From Liolophura sinensis (taxonomy: Eukaryota; Mollusca; Polyplacophora; Chitonida; Chitonidae): a stretch of DNA of 64,000 bases. Below are positions 35,418-46,849 of the stretch, piece after piece (within the stretch, counting starts at the first letter, position 1; each line of letters opens with the position of its first letter). The translations under genes were made by a program, and so were the position numbers. Where the stretch lies: assembly GCF_032854445.1 (NCBI RefSeq), contig NC_088303.1, positions 6,271,501 through 6,335,500 on the forward strand, in the 5' to 3' direction. The notes below the pieces were generated by a model. That model was not told where the DNA came from. It did not search any database and worked only from the letters and a program-made list of their open reading frames with translations.

Positions 35418-35663
35418 GGGTATGCTGTTACAATATGCGACGCTTGCGCATTTCAAAAGTACACCCCACGATCTAGAAAATGAAAACAGCATTCCCAACA
35501 ACAGCACCAGCAGCAACAACGCCGTACACCAGAGAGCAAGAAAATATGACTGATGGGTGGTGACCAACTGTGGCTTCACATAATCTTGCCGGATTCCTGT
35601 TCCTGACAACGTCATGTGATAAGAGACATACAGCATAAAGAGTGAAACCAAACCGACGATAGT
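35418..35663 (-). CDS. Exon X of the unrecognised membrane-protein family, intact copy
   Basis: Minus strand exon of exactly 246 bases (82 codons, both ends phase 0 in this frame) between acceptor TTACCAG and donor GTGAGT. It has two hydrophobic segments, TIVGLVSLFMLYVS at the start and SYFLALWCTALLLLVLLLG near residues 44-62, separated by a polar loop with TGIRQDYVKPQ. Diverged copies of its first part lie at 36598-36660 and 37775-37820 (minus) and 57481-57540 (plus). It is a multipass membrane protein by composition. I do not recognise the family. Confidence 0.5.
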
Positions 35664-35929
35664 CTGGTAATTTTCAAATGGTCAAACGATGATATCCAGC
35701 CTCTTGTGCTGTCGTTTATGTAAAAATTGTTGGAAATGGCCTTGAGCGTCAATCAAGTAAATGCTATTACCTGGAAGGTCAATCCGGGATGCAAGTTAGG
35801 ATTTCAGCCACAAAGATCAGCAGTCACAAACACATTAATGTATGCATGTTTCCCGGTGCTTTTGAGACATCATCCTGGAAAACAACTGTGTTTTGTTAAC
35901 GGCGAACAGTGAAAGTTAACGGTAATCAT

Positions 35930-36420
35930 ATTTATGTTTACAGAGAACAATCCTGATAACAGGAACATACATGTGTTTTCAGAACTACCGTAGAAGACTC
36001 GGTTTTATTGCACATGCATCTGCTGAACTGTTCTGTGAAAAGTATCGGGATATGTAGGATAAAATATGGAGCATATATTCTTGGATTAAAGAGTTTATAT
36101 TTATTTCTGCTGTCACACAAGATGTACGGGAAAAAACTCGGTTTGTAAACAATTTATTTATTCATTTCATGGGTGTTTTTACGCCGCACTCAAGAATATT
36201 TCACTTCTACGACGGCGGCCAACATTATGGTTTAAGTAAACCGGGCAGAGCCCGAGGGAAACACACGACCATCCTCAAGTTGCTGAAAGACCTTCAGTTT
36301 GTAAACAAACGTTTATGACTATTGACATGTAAGTCATCTTGACAGCACTCACAATTGTGTAGAGTTGCAGCAGTTTCACGAATTTCCAAAGGTCTAAATA
36401 TTTGTATTTTATTTATACGG
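35930..36420 (+). repeat. Dispersed repeat, copy D, split by a SINE
   Basis: It shares AAGATGTACGGGAAAAAACT and CGGTTTGTAAAC with copy B (AAGATGTACAGAAACAAACT, CGGTTTGTACAC). The copy continues on the far side of the SINE (GTTTGTAAACAAACGTTTAT). Confidence 0.5.
36153..36296 (-). mobile_element. SINE family 1, reverse, 5'-truncated, with exact 12-bp target duplication
   Basis: GGTGTTTTTACGCCGCACTC, CGACGGCGGCCAACATTATG, GGGCAGAGCCCGAGGGAAAC, ending GCTGAAAGACCTTCA. GTTTGTAAACAA occurs on both sides (36141-36152 and 36297-36308). The tRNA head is absent, as expected for incomplete reverse transcription. Confidence 0.9.
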
Positions 36421-36597
36421 CCTGCTATGTTCTTCGTGGCATATTGAGATGTTTTCCTTTTTTGTAATATGAACAGTATTTTGCATCACAGATCTCCTAC
36501 AACTTTATGAAGTTTTGCCGTGTTTGAGTTACGTTTTTGTTACTTTTTCTTTAAAATCAGTATGAAATAAATCATGCAATAAAGGCTGTTTGGTCAA

Positions 36598-36665
36598 GTA
36601 CGATATAATTAAAGACGTAGAGCATAGAGAGTACAACCAGAGCAGCGACAACAGTGTGGTAAATG
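36598..36665 (-). pseudogene. Decayed exon X copy
   Basis: Minus strand frame YHTVVAALVVLSMLYVFNY parallels YQTIVGLVSLFMLYVSYH of the intact exon X. The acceptor AG is replaced by CAC and the second transmembrane part is lost. The upstream intron block ACAAGAGGCCGTATTTCACC is shared with the copies at 51.65 kb and 57.4 kb. Confidence 0.5.
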
Positions 36666-36954
36666 CTCACCCGTAACTGGTGAAATACGGCCTCTTGTTA
36701 GTTTACCTTATTCAGGGTTTTATTCTAACTGTTCATACAAGTGCATCGATAGTAGCAATATACACGCCCCCAACACCATGGCTTAAGCAGAATTAGGTAA
36801 AAAAAATGCAGTGATATTAATTGTAACTTATTACACGTCACTGATCTAGAATTACTCAAAATGATATGTTCTCATCACATTTAACATAGAATCACATTAA
36901 ATGTGCAACATGTAATAAGGAAAATGTAAGCCTATAGTTGATCATGTAAAATTT

Positions 36955-37035
36955 ATGTCGCTTGGGTCACTCAGGTGGAACATAAAACGACTAATGTACT
37001 GGGATGATCCTCCAGAGACGTCACATTAAATCTAA
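36955..37035 (-). pseudogene. Decayed exon Y copy
   Basis: Minus strand frame DVSGGSSQYISRFMFHLSD, then PSDI, matching exon Y at 34.1 kb. The remainder is lost. Confidence 0.5.
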
Positions 37036-37719
37036 AGCTATTTATGAAGGTTAAAACTACATACAGTGATGGATGTACTCCAGTTACATGTGTACACCCA
37101 ACGGACAGTGATATGCTTCCCTCTCATCTAAAACAAGAACGTAATCCTCATTGAAGAAATGCACTGGGTTTATTACTTTGTATTTTAGAGAAATCACTTC
37201 ACCGCAGTTTTGCCTGGTGCACACATAGACAATATCTATAAAGTTTTAGGAGAAACTTAACCAAAAAGCTTTTTTTTCAAAACGACAATAAATTTCAAAC
37301 AATTGACGATTGGGGTACATTATATAATTTGAAGAGGCTTAGAGACAGAAATGCCAAATATAGACCTAAGTTTACTTTTGGCAAACTATATATATATCGA
37401 AATATAATTGGATGTAAAATATGAACATTAGAATGTAGGCCACACAAATTTAGAAAATTCAGCGGCTTATGTATACAAGATGTGTATCACAGATAATTTA
37501 GCACGCATTAAATGTGCAGGTACATAAAGGTAATGTATACAAAGTACACATTTTCTGTATTTTTTGTACACAATTGTTTTTAGAAAGTAGGGACATAATA
37601 AATGTCAATGCTGATATTGGAAATTTAAAATTCGTGACTACAATGTGGAGTGAAAGGGACAGTTTTAGATTAAAATAAATCAGTTGGACACGCACTAAGA
37701 GAATGGCTTGATATACCAA

Positions 37720-37825
37720 AAATGTATGATATGGAACCAATTTGGCCATGATACACAATCACTAAATATAGAAGACTAGTGTATAGCAGTGTAAAACCTG
37801 AGCAACGACGACAGTATGATCATTG
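37720..37825 (-). pseudogene. Decayed exon X copy
   Basis: Minus strand frame NDHTVVVAQVLHCYTLVFY matches the first membrane segment of exon X, followed by stops. The following minus-strand ORF (37498-37758) is hydrophobic but not clearly related. Confidence 0.4.
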
Positions 37826-38255
37826 GCAATTACCCACTCCCCACCTCCCCCGTACATGAATGAGGTAGACAAGTTCATGATGCTTAAAATATGATGTTAT
37901 AGATTATTCTCGCATGCCCCGTCATTGACAGCCCACCCTAATGTGTTTATACATCTAATTATTTTATTGAATGCAGATGACACTATAATAAAATCAGATC
38001 CATCGGAACCAACATGGAATTTTCAGATCTTTAGAGATCATATTCAGGCATTTATGAGAGTTCTTTCCTGTCAGTTACAAACAGAAACATCGTCGTGGTG
38101 GTGGAGAATAATTGGTGACGGCGAATATTTCCTAGATAAACCCAAACGAGGTCGAAGGTTTAAATCTTGCGGTCTTTCCTTTATGGCTTCCCGGGTTCTT
38201 TCAAGTTTCCTTCAAAAATACCTCTGGAGAAAAGATCCTCTGGTATAGGGGGGAA

Positions 38256-38480
38256 GATTGAGAAATGAGAGTTTGGAGGCACAAGAACACAACGTATACA
38301 CCCACGAACATACACCCATATGTTCCTTATGTTCTGTAATGGTTTGGGGGTGCATCTCGCACGACTGGACTTGGTCACTATACGAGGAAACCCCACAGGA
38401 CTGGCGACTGTTACACCCTTTCGGCAAATCCGACGTCTAACTGGAGGGATGAAACGTAGAATGGAAGCTGTCATCCGGAC
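38256..38480 (+). mobile_element. Tc1/mariner-like transposase remnant
   Basis: Three frames together carry the family signature: RVWRHKNTTYTPTNIHP, then VMVWGCISHD, then LDLVTIRGNPTG. These match the VWGxIS region of Tc1-like DDE transposases. Frame changes separate the pieces, so it is inactive. No terminal inverted repeats were found by eye. Confidence 0.7.
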
Positions 38481-38838
38481 TGATGGGGCTATACGGGCTA
38501 TTAACCTTTGGCTCTAGGGATGTGTTCTACACACTCAAAGTGACATTTTTACTTAAACATTTACACCCTATGAAGCCAGATGAAATCTGAAGTTCAGTAC
38601 TTATGTAAAGTGTCGAGCTATGGTCCGTCAACTGGTAGCGTAGAAGACCTTAACAAGCTCCGTCTCCACAAGGCTCGTCACCAAGATATAACCCGCTAGA
38701 CCTATGCGAGAGCCAGAGGGCCGATGCTAAGATAACAACAACAACACTGAAATAAAATGAACAGGTAAAGAATTTTTTTATTAACTGAACATACATGTAA
38801 ATAAACCGAAGTCGCGTCCAGTCAGGTCTTCCGCGTCA

Positions 38839-38875
38839 ATGTTCGTCCGGTTGCGTCCACGACCTCGTCCACCAG
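38839..38875 (+). other. Short ATG-initiated frame ending at a strong donor
   Basis: ATG followed by FVRLRPRPRPP reaches CAG|GTAAGT at 38876. The surrounding 38800-39150 is GC-richer than its neighbours and ends in a C-rich stretch. It could be the start of a spliced transcript or retroelement leader. No following exon is recognised. Confidence 0.15.
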
Positions 38876-39399
38876 GTAAGTACAGCCTTGAAGCTGTCAC
38901 AGCTGTCTCAGGTACCCCTACGTTCCCTGTAGTAGTCGGCGTTAAGCCGTTAGGCCAAGACTACGATTCTCGCCTTTACAGTCGTGTCTGCGGCTTCGAA
39001 GCCGTACTCTGGACACAAGCGTCAGTTCTCAGTAGTACCTCCCTGGCGTCGAAGCCCAACAATCCCCCCCCCACCCCGCACCACGATTATATTGGTTTGC
39101 ACTGGCCCCGAATGGGCGATGCACGCCACAAGTTTACGTGGTGCTGAGTTTGCTTGCTGATATTTCCTCTGTTACGCTCCGTTATTTTAGTATATCTACC
39201 TGTGCACATAGGGTTCAGGGCAAGTTAGGCTGATAGGCATTAGTACATATAGCTCCGTGTTAAAGACATATGCGGGATACACATACAGATTCATAGTCAC
39301 ATTGAGTATAGCTGTATAAAGTAAGAAAAATTTCACAACTGAAATATTCCAATGTAAAATAATTATCTAAAACAAATTTTTTCCCCTTATTTTATAAGA

Positions 39400-39850
39400 T
39401 TAAGTTACAATCGATGGCAACGAGTTAAAAATTGGCAACTGCCTGAAATACCTCATTGTGATTGTTCTTGGGACATAAAATGCATTTTGTGTTAATCCTC
39501 TTAAAGCCCAGAGCTCGCAAATCTCTGTAAAATAAACTTCGTGCATAGGTATTGCGTTGACAATGTAACAATAGGTAATCAGTGCTATTCTCCACAATAC
39601 ATTTCTCACAGACGCCTGTATCATGGAGAGCGAAACGAAATAAATATGAATTTGTTTGTATATGGCCGGAAAATAATCTGAAAACAAGCATCTCATCGTG
39701 GCGCCGTCTGCTCTATGCTGGATGTGGCCCGCAACCATTGCTGCGATATCAGTTTGCCCGTAATCTCCCAACACTTTATGATTTTATGTGTCAGTGCAGA
39801 TTTTCCAGGGGGTGCTCATTTTTTTTCTTTTTGTACATAATCTTGTGAAT
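39400..39850 (-). mobile_element. LINE ORF2 C-terminal fragment, reverse
   Basis: Minus strand frame GHIQTNSYLFRFALHDTG, then VCEKCIVENSTDYLLLHCQ and ARSLFYRDLRAL, shows the CxxC...H...C cluster found after the RT/RNase H part of Jockey- and CR1-like LINEs. The upstream portion lies in a different frame, so the copy is broken. Confidence 0.7.
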
Positions 39851-41235
39851 TCCCGGGATGCTACTGGCCATGGCTTTGAACACTGTACGCACAACTGAGT
39901 CTTTACATTAATTTGTTGAAAAACACTTTGAAAATACCTCAGAACATGAAAACCAGGGAAACTCAAAAATTGACTGATAAACATTTCCAATTACTCTATT
40001 TTTACAATATCAGCGAAGGGCAAGAGCAAACTGTTCTTCTTTCTACCGACAAAGAACGTAACCTCGTGTTAACCTCAGATGTCAAGACGAGTGAACTGAA
40101 CCTCAGGAACTGCCGTTAATTGCGAGGAAACTGGGGAGGGGGGGGGGGGTTAAAACAATTACTATGCAGTTTCTAATTACAAGGGATCAATGAACCAGCT
40201 CCTGTTTACTCAGTGTAATCTTCGACAACCTCCAATATGGTGCTCATATATGTACGTAATTTGGGCAATAGCCGTATGAAAAGCCAAGAAATTGTTTACA
40301 AGAAATCTAAACTAACCCATCAAGTTTTATAGGATTCGTGTATATCCACAATAGCACTGGTTTTTGTGAATTCACAAAACGTGTGAACTTTGCCGACCAC
40401 ATCGTGTTGGCTGGAGATATTTTTTAGACTTACCATGACTCGTAAGAGTTTATGAAGGCTTCTCAGCGCTGATCTCGTCATTGGCAATCGACACTTCACC
40501 AATGAGCTCGCACTTTGGAATCCTGAAATCGCTACATTGGCTGAAGACTTTGATTGTGACTTTGGGTTTTTTATTATTCCGGACACTTTGATTTCTTCGA
40601 TTTCAAAAGCTGACGAAATACCAGTCAAATCCAATAAAAAAATTTAGTCTTATTTCAGCCAAGAGGAAGGCATGTTGGAAAGCCATACTGTTTCTGAACT
40701 TAAGTTGATCTACACTGTCGCATCTACCTCATCCACTGCTTAAACAAATTGCTGCGATATTAAAAAGCTAGTAAAAAATTCGCGACATCAGTCTGATACA
40801 CTTATCTGAAACGTACATTTTCTGCATTTGAACCCATTTTCAGGCTTGAGTCTAATTATCTTCGCTGCACACATAGTAAAGTGATGCAGCATGGAATTTT
40901 GTGAGACTTCAATTCATAAAACAATGTACCTATACCACACTTTGCTTTCAAAGACACGTTTTTCGTTGTTCATTCACATATCATTGAAGGTGAAGTAGAG
41001 AGGTAGAATAAGCCGAAGGAATTTTTACTTTCTGCATTTATGGGTCATAACAAAAAAATAATAATGACATCATAAACAACGGCAGTCAGCCGGTAAGCAT
41101 TTACGTTCATGCACATCACAGTTTTCAACCATATGACATATACATTAACCCGTCTGTCATATATCAGATGTATACCTTATCATGGCTGTACTACCTTATC
41201 CGCCTCTATCTACCCTGGCTCACACCGACACTTTT

Positions 41236-41407
41236 TTAATTGTCTTGCTACTTTATACTGGTATGAGAGAGCTAACAGTCTCGCTAGTTTAACGTTGGAT
41301 GGGCGAGTTGATTGTCTGGCTACTTTAGCGTTGGATGGGAGAGTTGATTTTTCTGGCTACTTTAGTGTTGGATATGAGAGTTGATTGTCCGGTTACTATA
41401 TTGATGG
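41236..41407 (+). repeat. 36-bp minisatellite, about five diverged units
   Basis: Units contain TTGATTGTCTGGCTACTTTA and GCGTTGGATGGGAGAG with point differences and small indels. Confidence 0.8.
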
Positions 41408-41736
41408 GGGCGCTGAGGTGCAAGTAAATATATTGAGGACATAAACGTTCGAGAAACTTATTCAGTTTCTTACCCCAGAGGAACAGCCTGCATGGGTGGA
41501 CATTTCAGAGAGGGATTAAACATGTCATATTTACACAATGTATGCCGTCAATAATTAATGATAAGATCAATGCAGCTGCAAGCATCTTGTCAATTATTAA
41601 ACTCAGTATTCACTGTTAAGCCCTATTACTTCTTTCCATTTCCCAAAACAAAGAGATGCGAGGCCACACAGACTCTTTTGATAAAAGAGGTTTGTAAATA
41701 TACAGTGCTGACGTATATGGCGTGTGGATAAGCAGT

Positions 41737-42003
41737 TTACGAAAGCTTTTCATCAATGGTCTCACATGCTTGAATACAGACGTTTCTGCTTTGGTTGGAG
41801 ATATTACGTTGTCTGCTTGTCGAAGAATGTATTCTTTTAACTTCGATCATTCCAGGGTCTTCCATTAATCCGTAAAAGGGACCATCGCTGTATAAGTTTT
41901 TAAATGTTACGTTGTACACTAATAGGATAGTGAGAACATATTTCAGAAACCAACATACGAAGACGCAGGGTAGAAAGCCGATAATACTATAGTAATTGTA
42001 CAT
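41737..42003 (-). CDS. Possible first coding exon of a membrane protein, unrecognised
   Basis: Minus strand frame of 88 codons. The N-terminus has a hydrophobic run (IIGFLPCVFVCWFLKYVLTILLV split across residues about 7-29) typical of a signal anchor, followed by a polar lumenal-type stretch, GPFYGLMEDPGMIEVKR. Possible donors are AT|GTGAGA near 41763 and TTC|GTAAAC near 41740. It lies just downstream, in minus orientation, of dispersed-repeat copy C and may belong to the X/Y/Z family, which is inference only. Confidence 0.3.
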   Translation of the reverse strand: MYNYYSIIGFLPCVFVCWFLKYVLTILLVYNVTFKNLYSDGPFYGLMEDPGMIEVKRIHSSTSRQRNISNQSRNVCIQACETIDEKLS

Positions 42004-42169
42004 ACATGTATGTCTGGCTTACTCTCTCATAAGTGTACTTTCACGCGATAGCCAATATGCCAGCAAGTATTCTGTGACATGATCAATTTGAAACGAATAT
42101 ATTTGTGTTACACTTGAAACTTTATGTAGGTCTTGCCGATAGAATATTTGCTTGGCCATGCACGCTGGC

Positions 42170-42750
42170 AATTATGGGCAGTATGCACTTTAGCGAGACT
42201 CCCACCCTGACTGAAGGAATGTTTCGTTGTCCCGCCTGGAACACTCCAGTGTCAGATATTTATGACCTCGGTGACATTTGTGCTCAGGCCTCTGAACAAT
42301 GAAGGAAAATGTCTCTGACGGAAGTCCCCATATCTAATCCGACAAAAGTGTGCTGCGTGACTGAATATAACGTGGGTTACTAAGCTTTTTAAAATGCCAG
42401 TTAAACATATGCCATTTATTGATGTCATTGATTTACAAGGAACCGGCCTGGTGAAAAGAAAGTACCTTCAGGAGTCTCGTAAAGGACTTTGTTTAACTGC
42501 ACACACAGCTGTCGAATTTGACAGTGATAAGCGATATTCTGACGGTATCTTACAATATATCTTAAACAACAAGGCAATTAATCTTGAAATAAGGTTTTGT
42601 ACTCACTTAGGCTATTGCACAAGGTGTAGACAAACAGACTCGTTTTGTAAACCCACAATCATTGTCACGATCGTCTAAATCACCTTTTATGGCACTTATG
42701 ACTGTGTGAATCTGCAGTGTGTTGCGGCATGTTTTGTAAATTTAATAACC
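42170..42750 (+). repeat. Dispersed repeat, copy C
   Basis: Shared with copies A and B: GATATTTATGACCTCGGTG, ACATTTGTGCTCAGGCC, AAAATGCCAGTTAAACATAT (copy B: AAAATGCCAGCTTAAACATA) and GCAGTGTGTTGCGGCATG. Confidence 0.6.
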
Positions 42751-43754
42751 CTGCCTACTTACATTTTGTGTGTCGCCAAATACTGAGTAGTATGTTTTGG
42801 TATGTGTACTGCCTTTCATATTGTTCAACCAGGTTGTATGGCAAGCTACCATTTTACTCGCAGCCTCATACATTCGGAGTCTTAAATTGCCGATGGTACA
42901 AATTTGCAGGGATTTGCAGTACTGCTGGACATTCTCCATTTGCTCGGCAGCGTGGGTGTAGAGTGCATTGGAAGAGAGTATAGGGCATATGCCACTTGTT
43001 TAATCGGCTGATGTTTTGAAGGGACGCGCATGACTGTGTTTGAGAACAGCCGGAAATGGATAAGTCATGTTGATGGGAAGATTGAAAAGTTTTAAGTTGA
43101 CATTGGCTGTTACTTTAAAAGATAACAACCTTTTTATCGGACGTGACAGACATGATTTTAGCAGGCAAAATAAATAATTTTATGATTGAACGATTGTGCC
43201 AGATACAGAGACGGGTCATGGGTATCGGGATAATTTTCTCTCGATTTTCTTTCAAACCAGCTCACATGGGTCAGTGCTGAACGTTATTTCCATCACATAG
43301 ACTAAACATAGCGATCAACCGGCAAGTGTTTTTATATGAAGAAAGTCACCGAAGCGCTTGGGGTTACGTAAATTTTACATCTGTTGTGTGTCTCATACGA
43401 AGAAAAAGCTTCCCGATGTTAAATTTAATACTACAAGTATTTTAGCGGTACACACCAACAATGTTCTACTTTGCTGTTGTTGACTGCTTGTAAAAGGGCA
43501 AAGAGATGAATGAAAAGATTTTCACTAGACGAGAAAGACATCTCCAGCTTGCAGATGGAAAATAGTTACTTTCGGGAAGGATGATTGTACCAGCCACAAG
43601 GACAGATTATTGGCACAGATGGATTAAATCAGACGTGTACTTTATAAACCATATCAGTGAAGCTGTTGTGTCTCCAGAATATTGATTCTCCACTACGTGA
43701 ACGTAAAGTTTACAGGTATTTGTACTTCAAAAGTCTTTCTCACAGAAACACCCA

Positions 43755-44025
43755 CAAATGTTTCTCTAGAATCTCGAGTCTACGGTATTTCAATGTCCAG
43801 GTTTTCGGCAGCGCACATTAAAAGTTTCTTTATGATCTCACTTTGTTAGTCGCGGAATAATCATTTTCATAATATCCGTAACGAAAGGTGAATATGTATA
43901 AACACGTATATTCATCATTCGTTACGATCCAACATACAGTTTGCATGTAATCGAATAGCCGTTTTCTCAGCAACGCACGAAAGAAGTTTTCCAACAAACA
44001 TATGACTACGGACTTTCAGTATATA
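43755..44025 (+). repeat. Dispersed units of the 65-bp repeat
   Basis: AGAATCTCGAGTCTACGG, TTTCGGCAGCGCACATTA and CTTTATGATCTCAC match the 65-bp unit of the array at 29845-30455. About three to four heavily diverged units follow copy C, as the array follows copy B. Confidence 0.5.
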
Positions 44026-45199
44026 GTTTGTCACTCTTCAAAAACGTATACATTCATTGTACCGCTGACACACATGTCACAGTTAAGTGATGAACGTGTA
44101 AACAAGATAAACATTTTATCCACAGCGTATAAGAAAGTTGTTGTGAGGTCCATTCTTGGACTACCAGCCCGATATATTGAATATCTGAGACTTGAATTCT
44201 GGAAATCTGTCAGTAGTAATTTTCGGCACATTTACCCACAAGTTAGAGAGTCTGTCTAAGACATCTATCCTGATACATGTATACGGGGGTCAATAAAATT
44301 GGAGAATGTGAACTGCTGTTAATTTGTGCTTGATGTAGATGTAGACTTATTGCCGCCCACGATTGTCATTTTCTCCTTAAATATATTACTTTCAAATCAA
44401 ACAGGTGTACGTGAAAATACGACCGGACATGGGAGAATTTGCGCTTTATACGACACTGCTGGCTTGGTCATTACCTTACAAACTGCCACAAGTTCACATG
44501 TCTGCCAATTCCAAGCAGGCTAGGCTATAAATATGTTATCAGAGAATACCACAAACATTACTTGATGTCTCCGCTGGTATTACCGGAAGCTGTCATGCAA
44601 TGAAGATTTTAATGTGACGAGAACTGTTTGCCTTCCTTTTACGCCTGCCCCGTGGTTCCTTAATTTAAAAAAGGGTAGGTCTGTAAGGAATAAAGTTAGT
44701 AGGTAAAACAAATAAGAACTCTGAGAGGTTGATTAAGTGAGGGAAGAGGGTATAGGTCAAGCAGAAATGCGCGGAGAGAAGAGCAGATCATCTGTTTTCT
44801 GTGTAGTTTTAAATGATAAGTTAATCCTGCGTCGTCATATTCTTTTAAAGCCTAGTGATTAGTTACTGTAAATACGAAGTAGGATGTAAATGTATACCAC
44901 GTGCATACGTGTAAAATATTTACAATTAAAACAGCAAGGTGTGTGTTGGCTTGAACGTTTCCTCCCTCATCAAAGTGACCAAAAGATACCAGAGGGTTTC
45001 ATCATACACAAAGCTGTACTATACTCACTCAACAGATTCAGTGGTAATCAACATATAAAATCTTCACTTTAAGGATCTATATTCAGGCATACCGAATCGT
45101 TGTCAAAATATTGTTTTCTACAATATTTTTATAAGAATCTGATATAGATCATGTAGAAAAGAGTTTAAAGTACAACAAAGGGAAATACAAGTCGAATTG

Positions 45200-45300
45200 A
45201 AGGTATGTGGCTGGAATCACTCATGTGGAACGTAGAGCGACTGAAGCATTCTGTGGTAAGTGGTGTGTGAAGGAGTCTCCAGAGGCATCGCTAAGGCACT
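45200..45300 (-). pseudogene. Decayed exon Y copy
   Basis: Minus strand frames DASGDSF and, after an indel, FSRSTFHMSDSSHIP match exon Y. A candidate acceptor ATTTGCAG lies upstream near 45352. Confidence 0.4.
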
Positions 45301-45954
45301 GGTTTTCTATGAACACTAGACCTATTGACAAGCCTAGGGCTTCTTATGAAAGCTGCAAATATATCCGAGGAACAACCTCACTACTAAAACCAATCATTTT
45401 GTTTTCCCTATCATCAAAAAGGAAAAGTTAGTGTATAACACTCGTGTTCACCACCTGTATTTAAGGGTTTAAATGTTATCCCAAATGCACCCAAACATGA
45501 TGTTACCTAGACGATCCTTGTGGCGTTCTCCAAAAAACGGAGTACAGCAAATGATACTATTAATAACAATTATGCCGATTCATCGCAAGGCAATTGACCT
45601 TTATTCTGATATTCATGACAGTTCTGACACCATGGCGATTTGCTTGCTCTTCGATATTTTGCAGAAACGTCATCTTTCTTATTTTATCTATCCATACACT
45701 TGGCTGTCGTCATACCAGTGTAACATTAAACACCAATGAAATAAAGAAAATGAACAACAACAAGTAAGCTTATCAGATCAGAAATGTAAGTAATATTCCG
45801 ATGAAAAGATTGGCAATGGAAAGCTCGCACGTGCCTATCACATTAACTAATTAAGATGAAGAGTCTATCATTTTAAAGGCCAACGTAAAAAGTTAAATGT
45901 ACGCTCTGATCTTTTTGTCACCACGTTGATATTTATGAATAAGAAAATCATACT

Positions 45955-46236
45955 ATGCTCTTCTTTGCGTAAATTAATGTGCCTATTTGTTCCAGGAAGG
46001 ATTTCCACCGCTCTTTTATCTAGTGCTGCATCACTGAGATCGAAAGTAAGCCGCCCCGCCCGAGCCATTATACGGATACGGGTCAACCAGTCGTTGCACT
46101 ATACCCTTCATGCTGAACGGCAATCGAGGAAGTTACAACTTCCTCTTTTAAAATCTTAGGTATGACTCGATCAAAAATTGATCCTGGATCTACCGGTCCC
46201 AAAGAGGACGCTCTACCAACTGTGCTATCCGGGTCA
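45955..46236 (-). mobile_element. tRNA-derived SINE, family 2, reverse
   Basis: The minus strand head is CCGGATAGCACAGTTGG, then TAGAGCGTCCTCTTTGGG, followed by GAGGAAGTTGTAACTTCC, GCCGTTCAGCATGAAGG and a body with CGGGCGGGGCGGCTTAC and CAGTGATGCAGCACTAGA. The head looks like a tRNA, but the B-box is broken and a long body follows, so it is not a tRNA gene. Confidence 0.75.
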
Positions 46237-46439
46237 GTGGTTAGACTTGAGAAACTGTTGTTACATTGACAATAAACACACTACCCGCAAGTAGTAAACA
46301 CAGTGAAAACAGTATACTGTTAGACAACAGCTTAGAATGAATGAATGAATTTTGTCGTACAGTGTGTGTTCTTGTGACGAGTGGGTTCCAGATCGCCAAG
46401 TGCTGTTGCTACTGAAATAGAAGTCCCTGCCCTTTCAGT

Positions 46440-46560
46440 GCTGAGCGACAAGCGAGGCAAAAGCATATACCATTTTTAAAACCTTTGGGATGACCCGACC
46501 CGGGTTTGAACCCGGATCTCCTGACTGCGAAGCGGTAAAACAGCTTAGATGTTTTGCTTC
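46440..46560 (-). mobile_element. tRNA-derived SINE, family 2, reverse, head fragment
   Basis: GACCCGACCCGGGTTTGAAC (inverted B-box region), CTCCTGACTGCGAAGCGG and upstream CATTTTTAAAACCTTTGGG correspond to the family 2 head and the region after it. Confidence 0.6.
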
Positions 46561-46849
46561 AACAGGCCAAAATACTGGGAAAATCAGTAAAGGTTATCAG
46601 AGCAGCAATAATTTAAATGAGTCTGCGAAACGTAGAACATGCAAAACTTTTATAGATGCATGCAATCAGTAGTGTTATGTTACTGTGATTGCCTTGCCCA
46701 CGCTCCTCGACAGACGCAATCATGAGAGACTACACCACCCACGGGATCTTCGGCCGCCATTAAACCCATCACTCATTTGAAAATGTCGTTCGGTATCTGG
46801 CTGTTGGTCATTCGAGGCCGGTATAAAGACTGCAAAAGCTTCCTGTCTG

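Noticed and set aside
46169-46236. Apparent tRNA gene on the minus strand
   Set aside because: The head is tRNA-like but the B-box is damaged and the sequence continues into a SINE body shared with 58020-58205.
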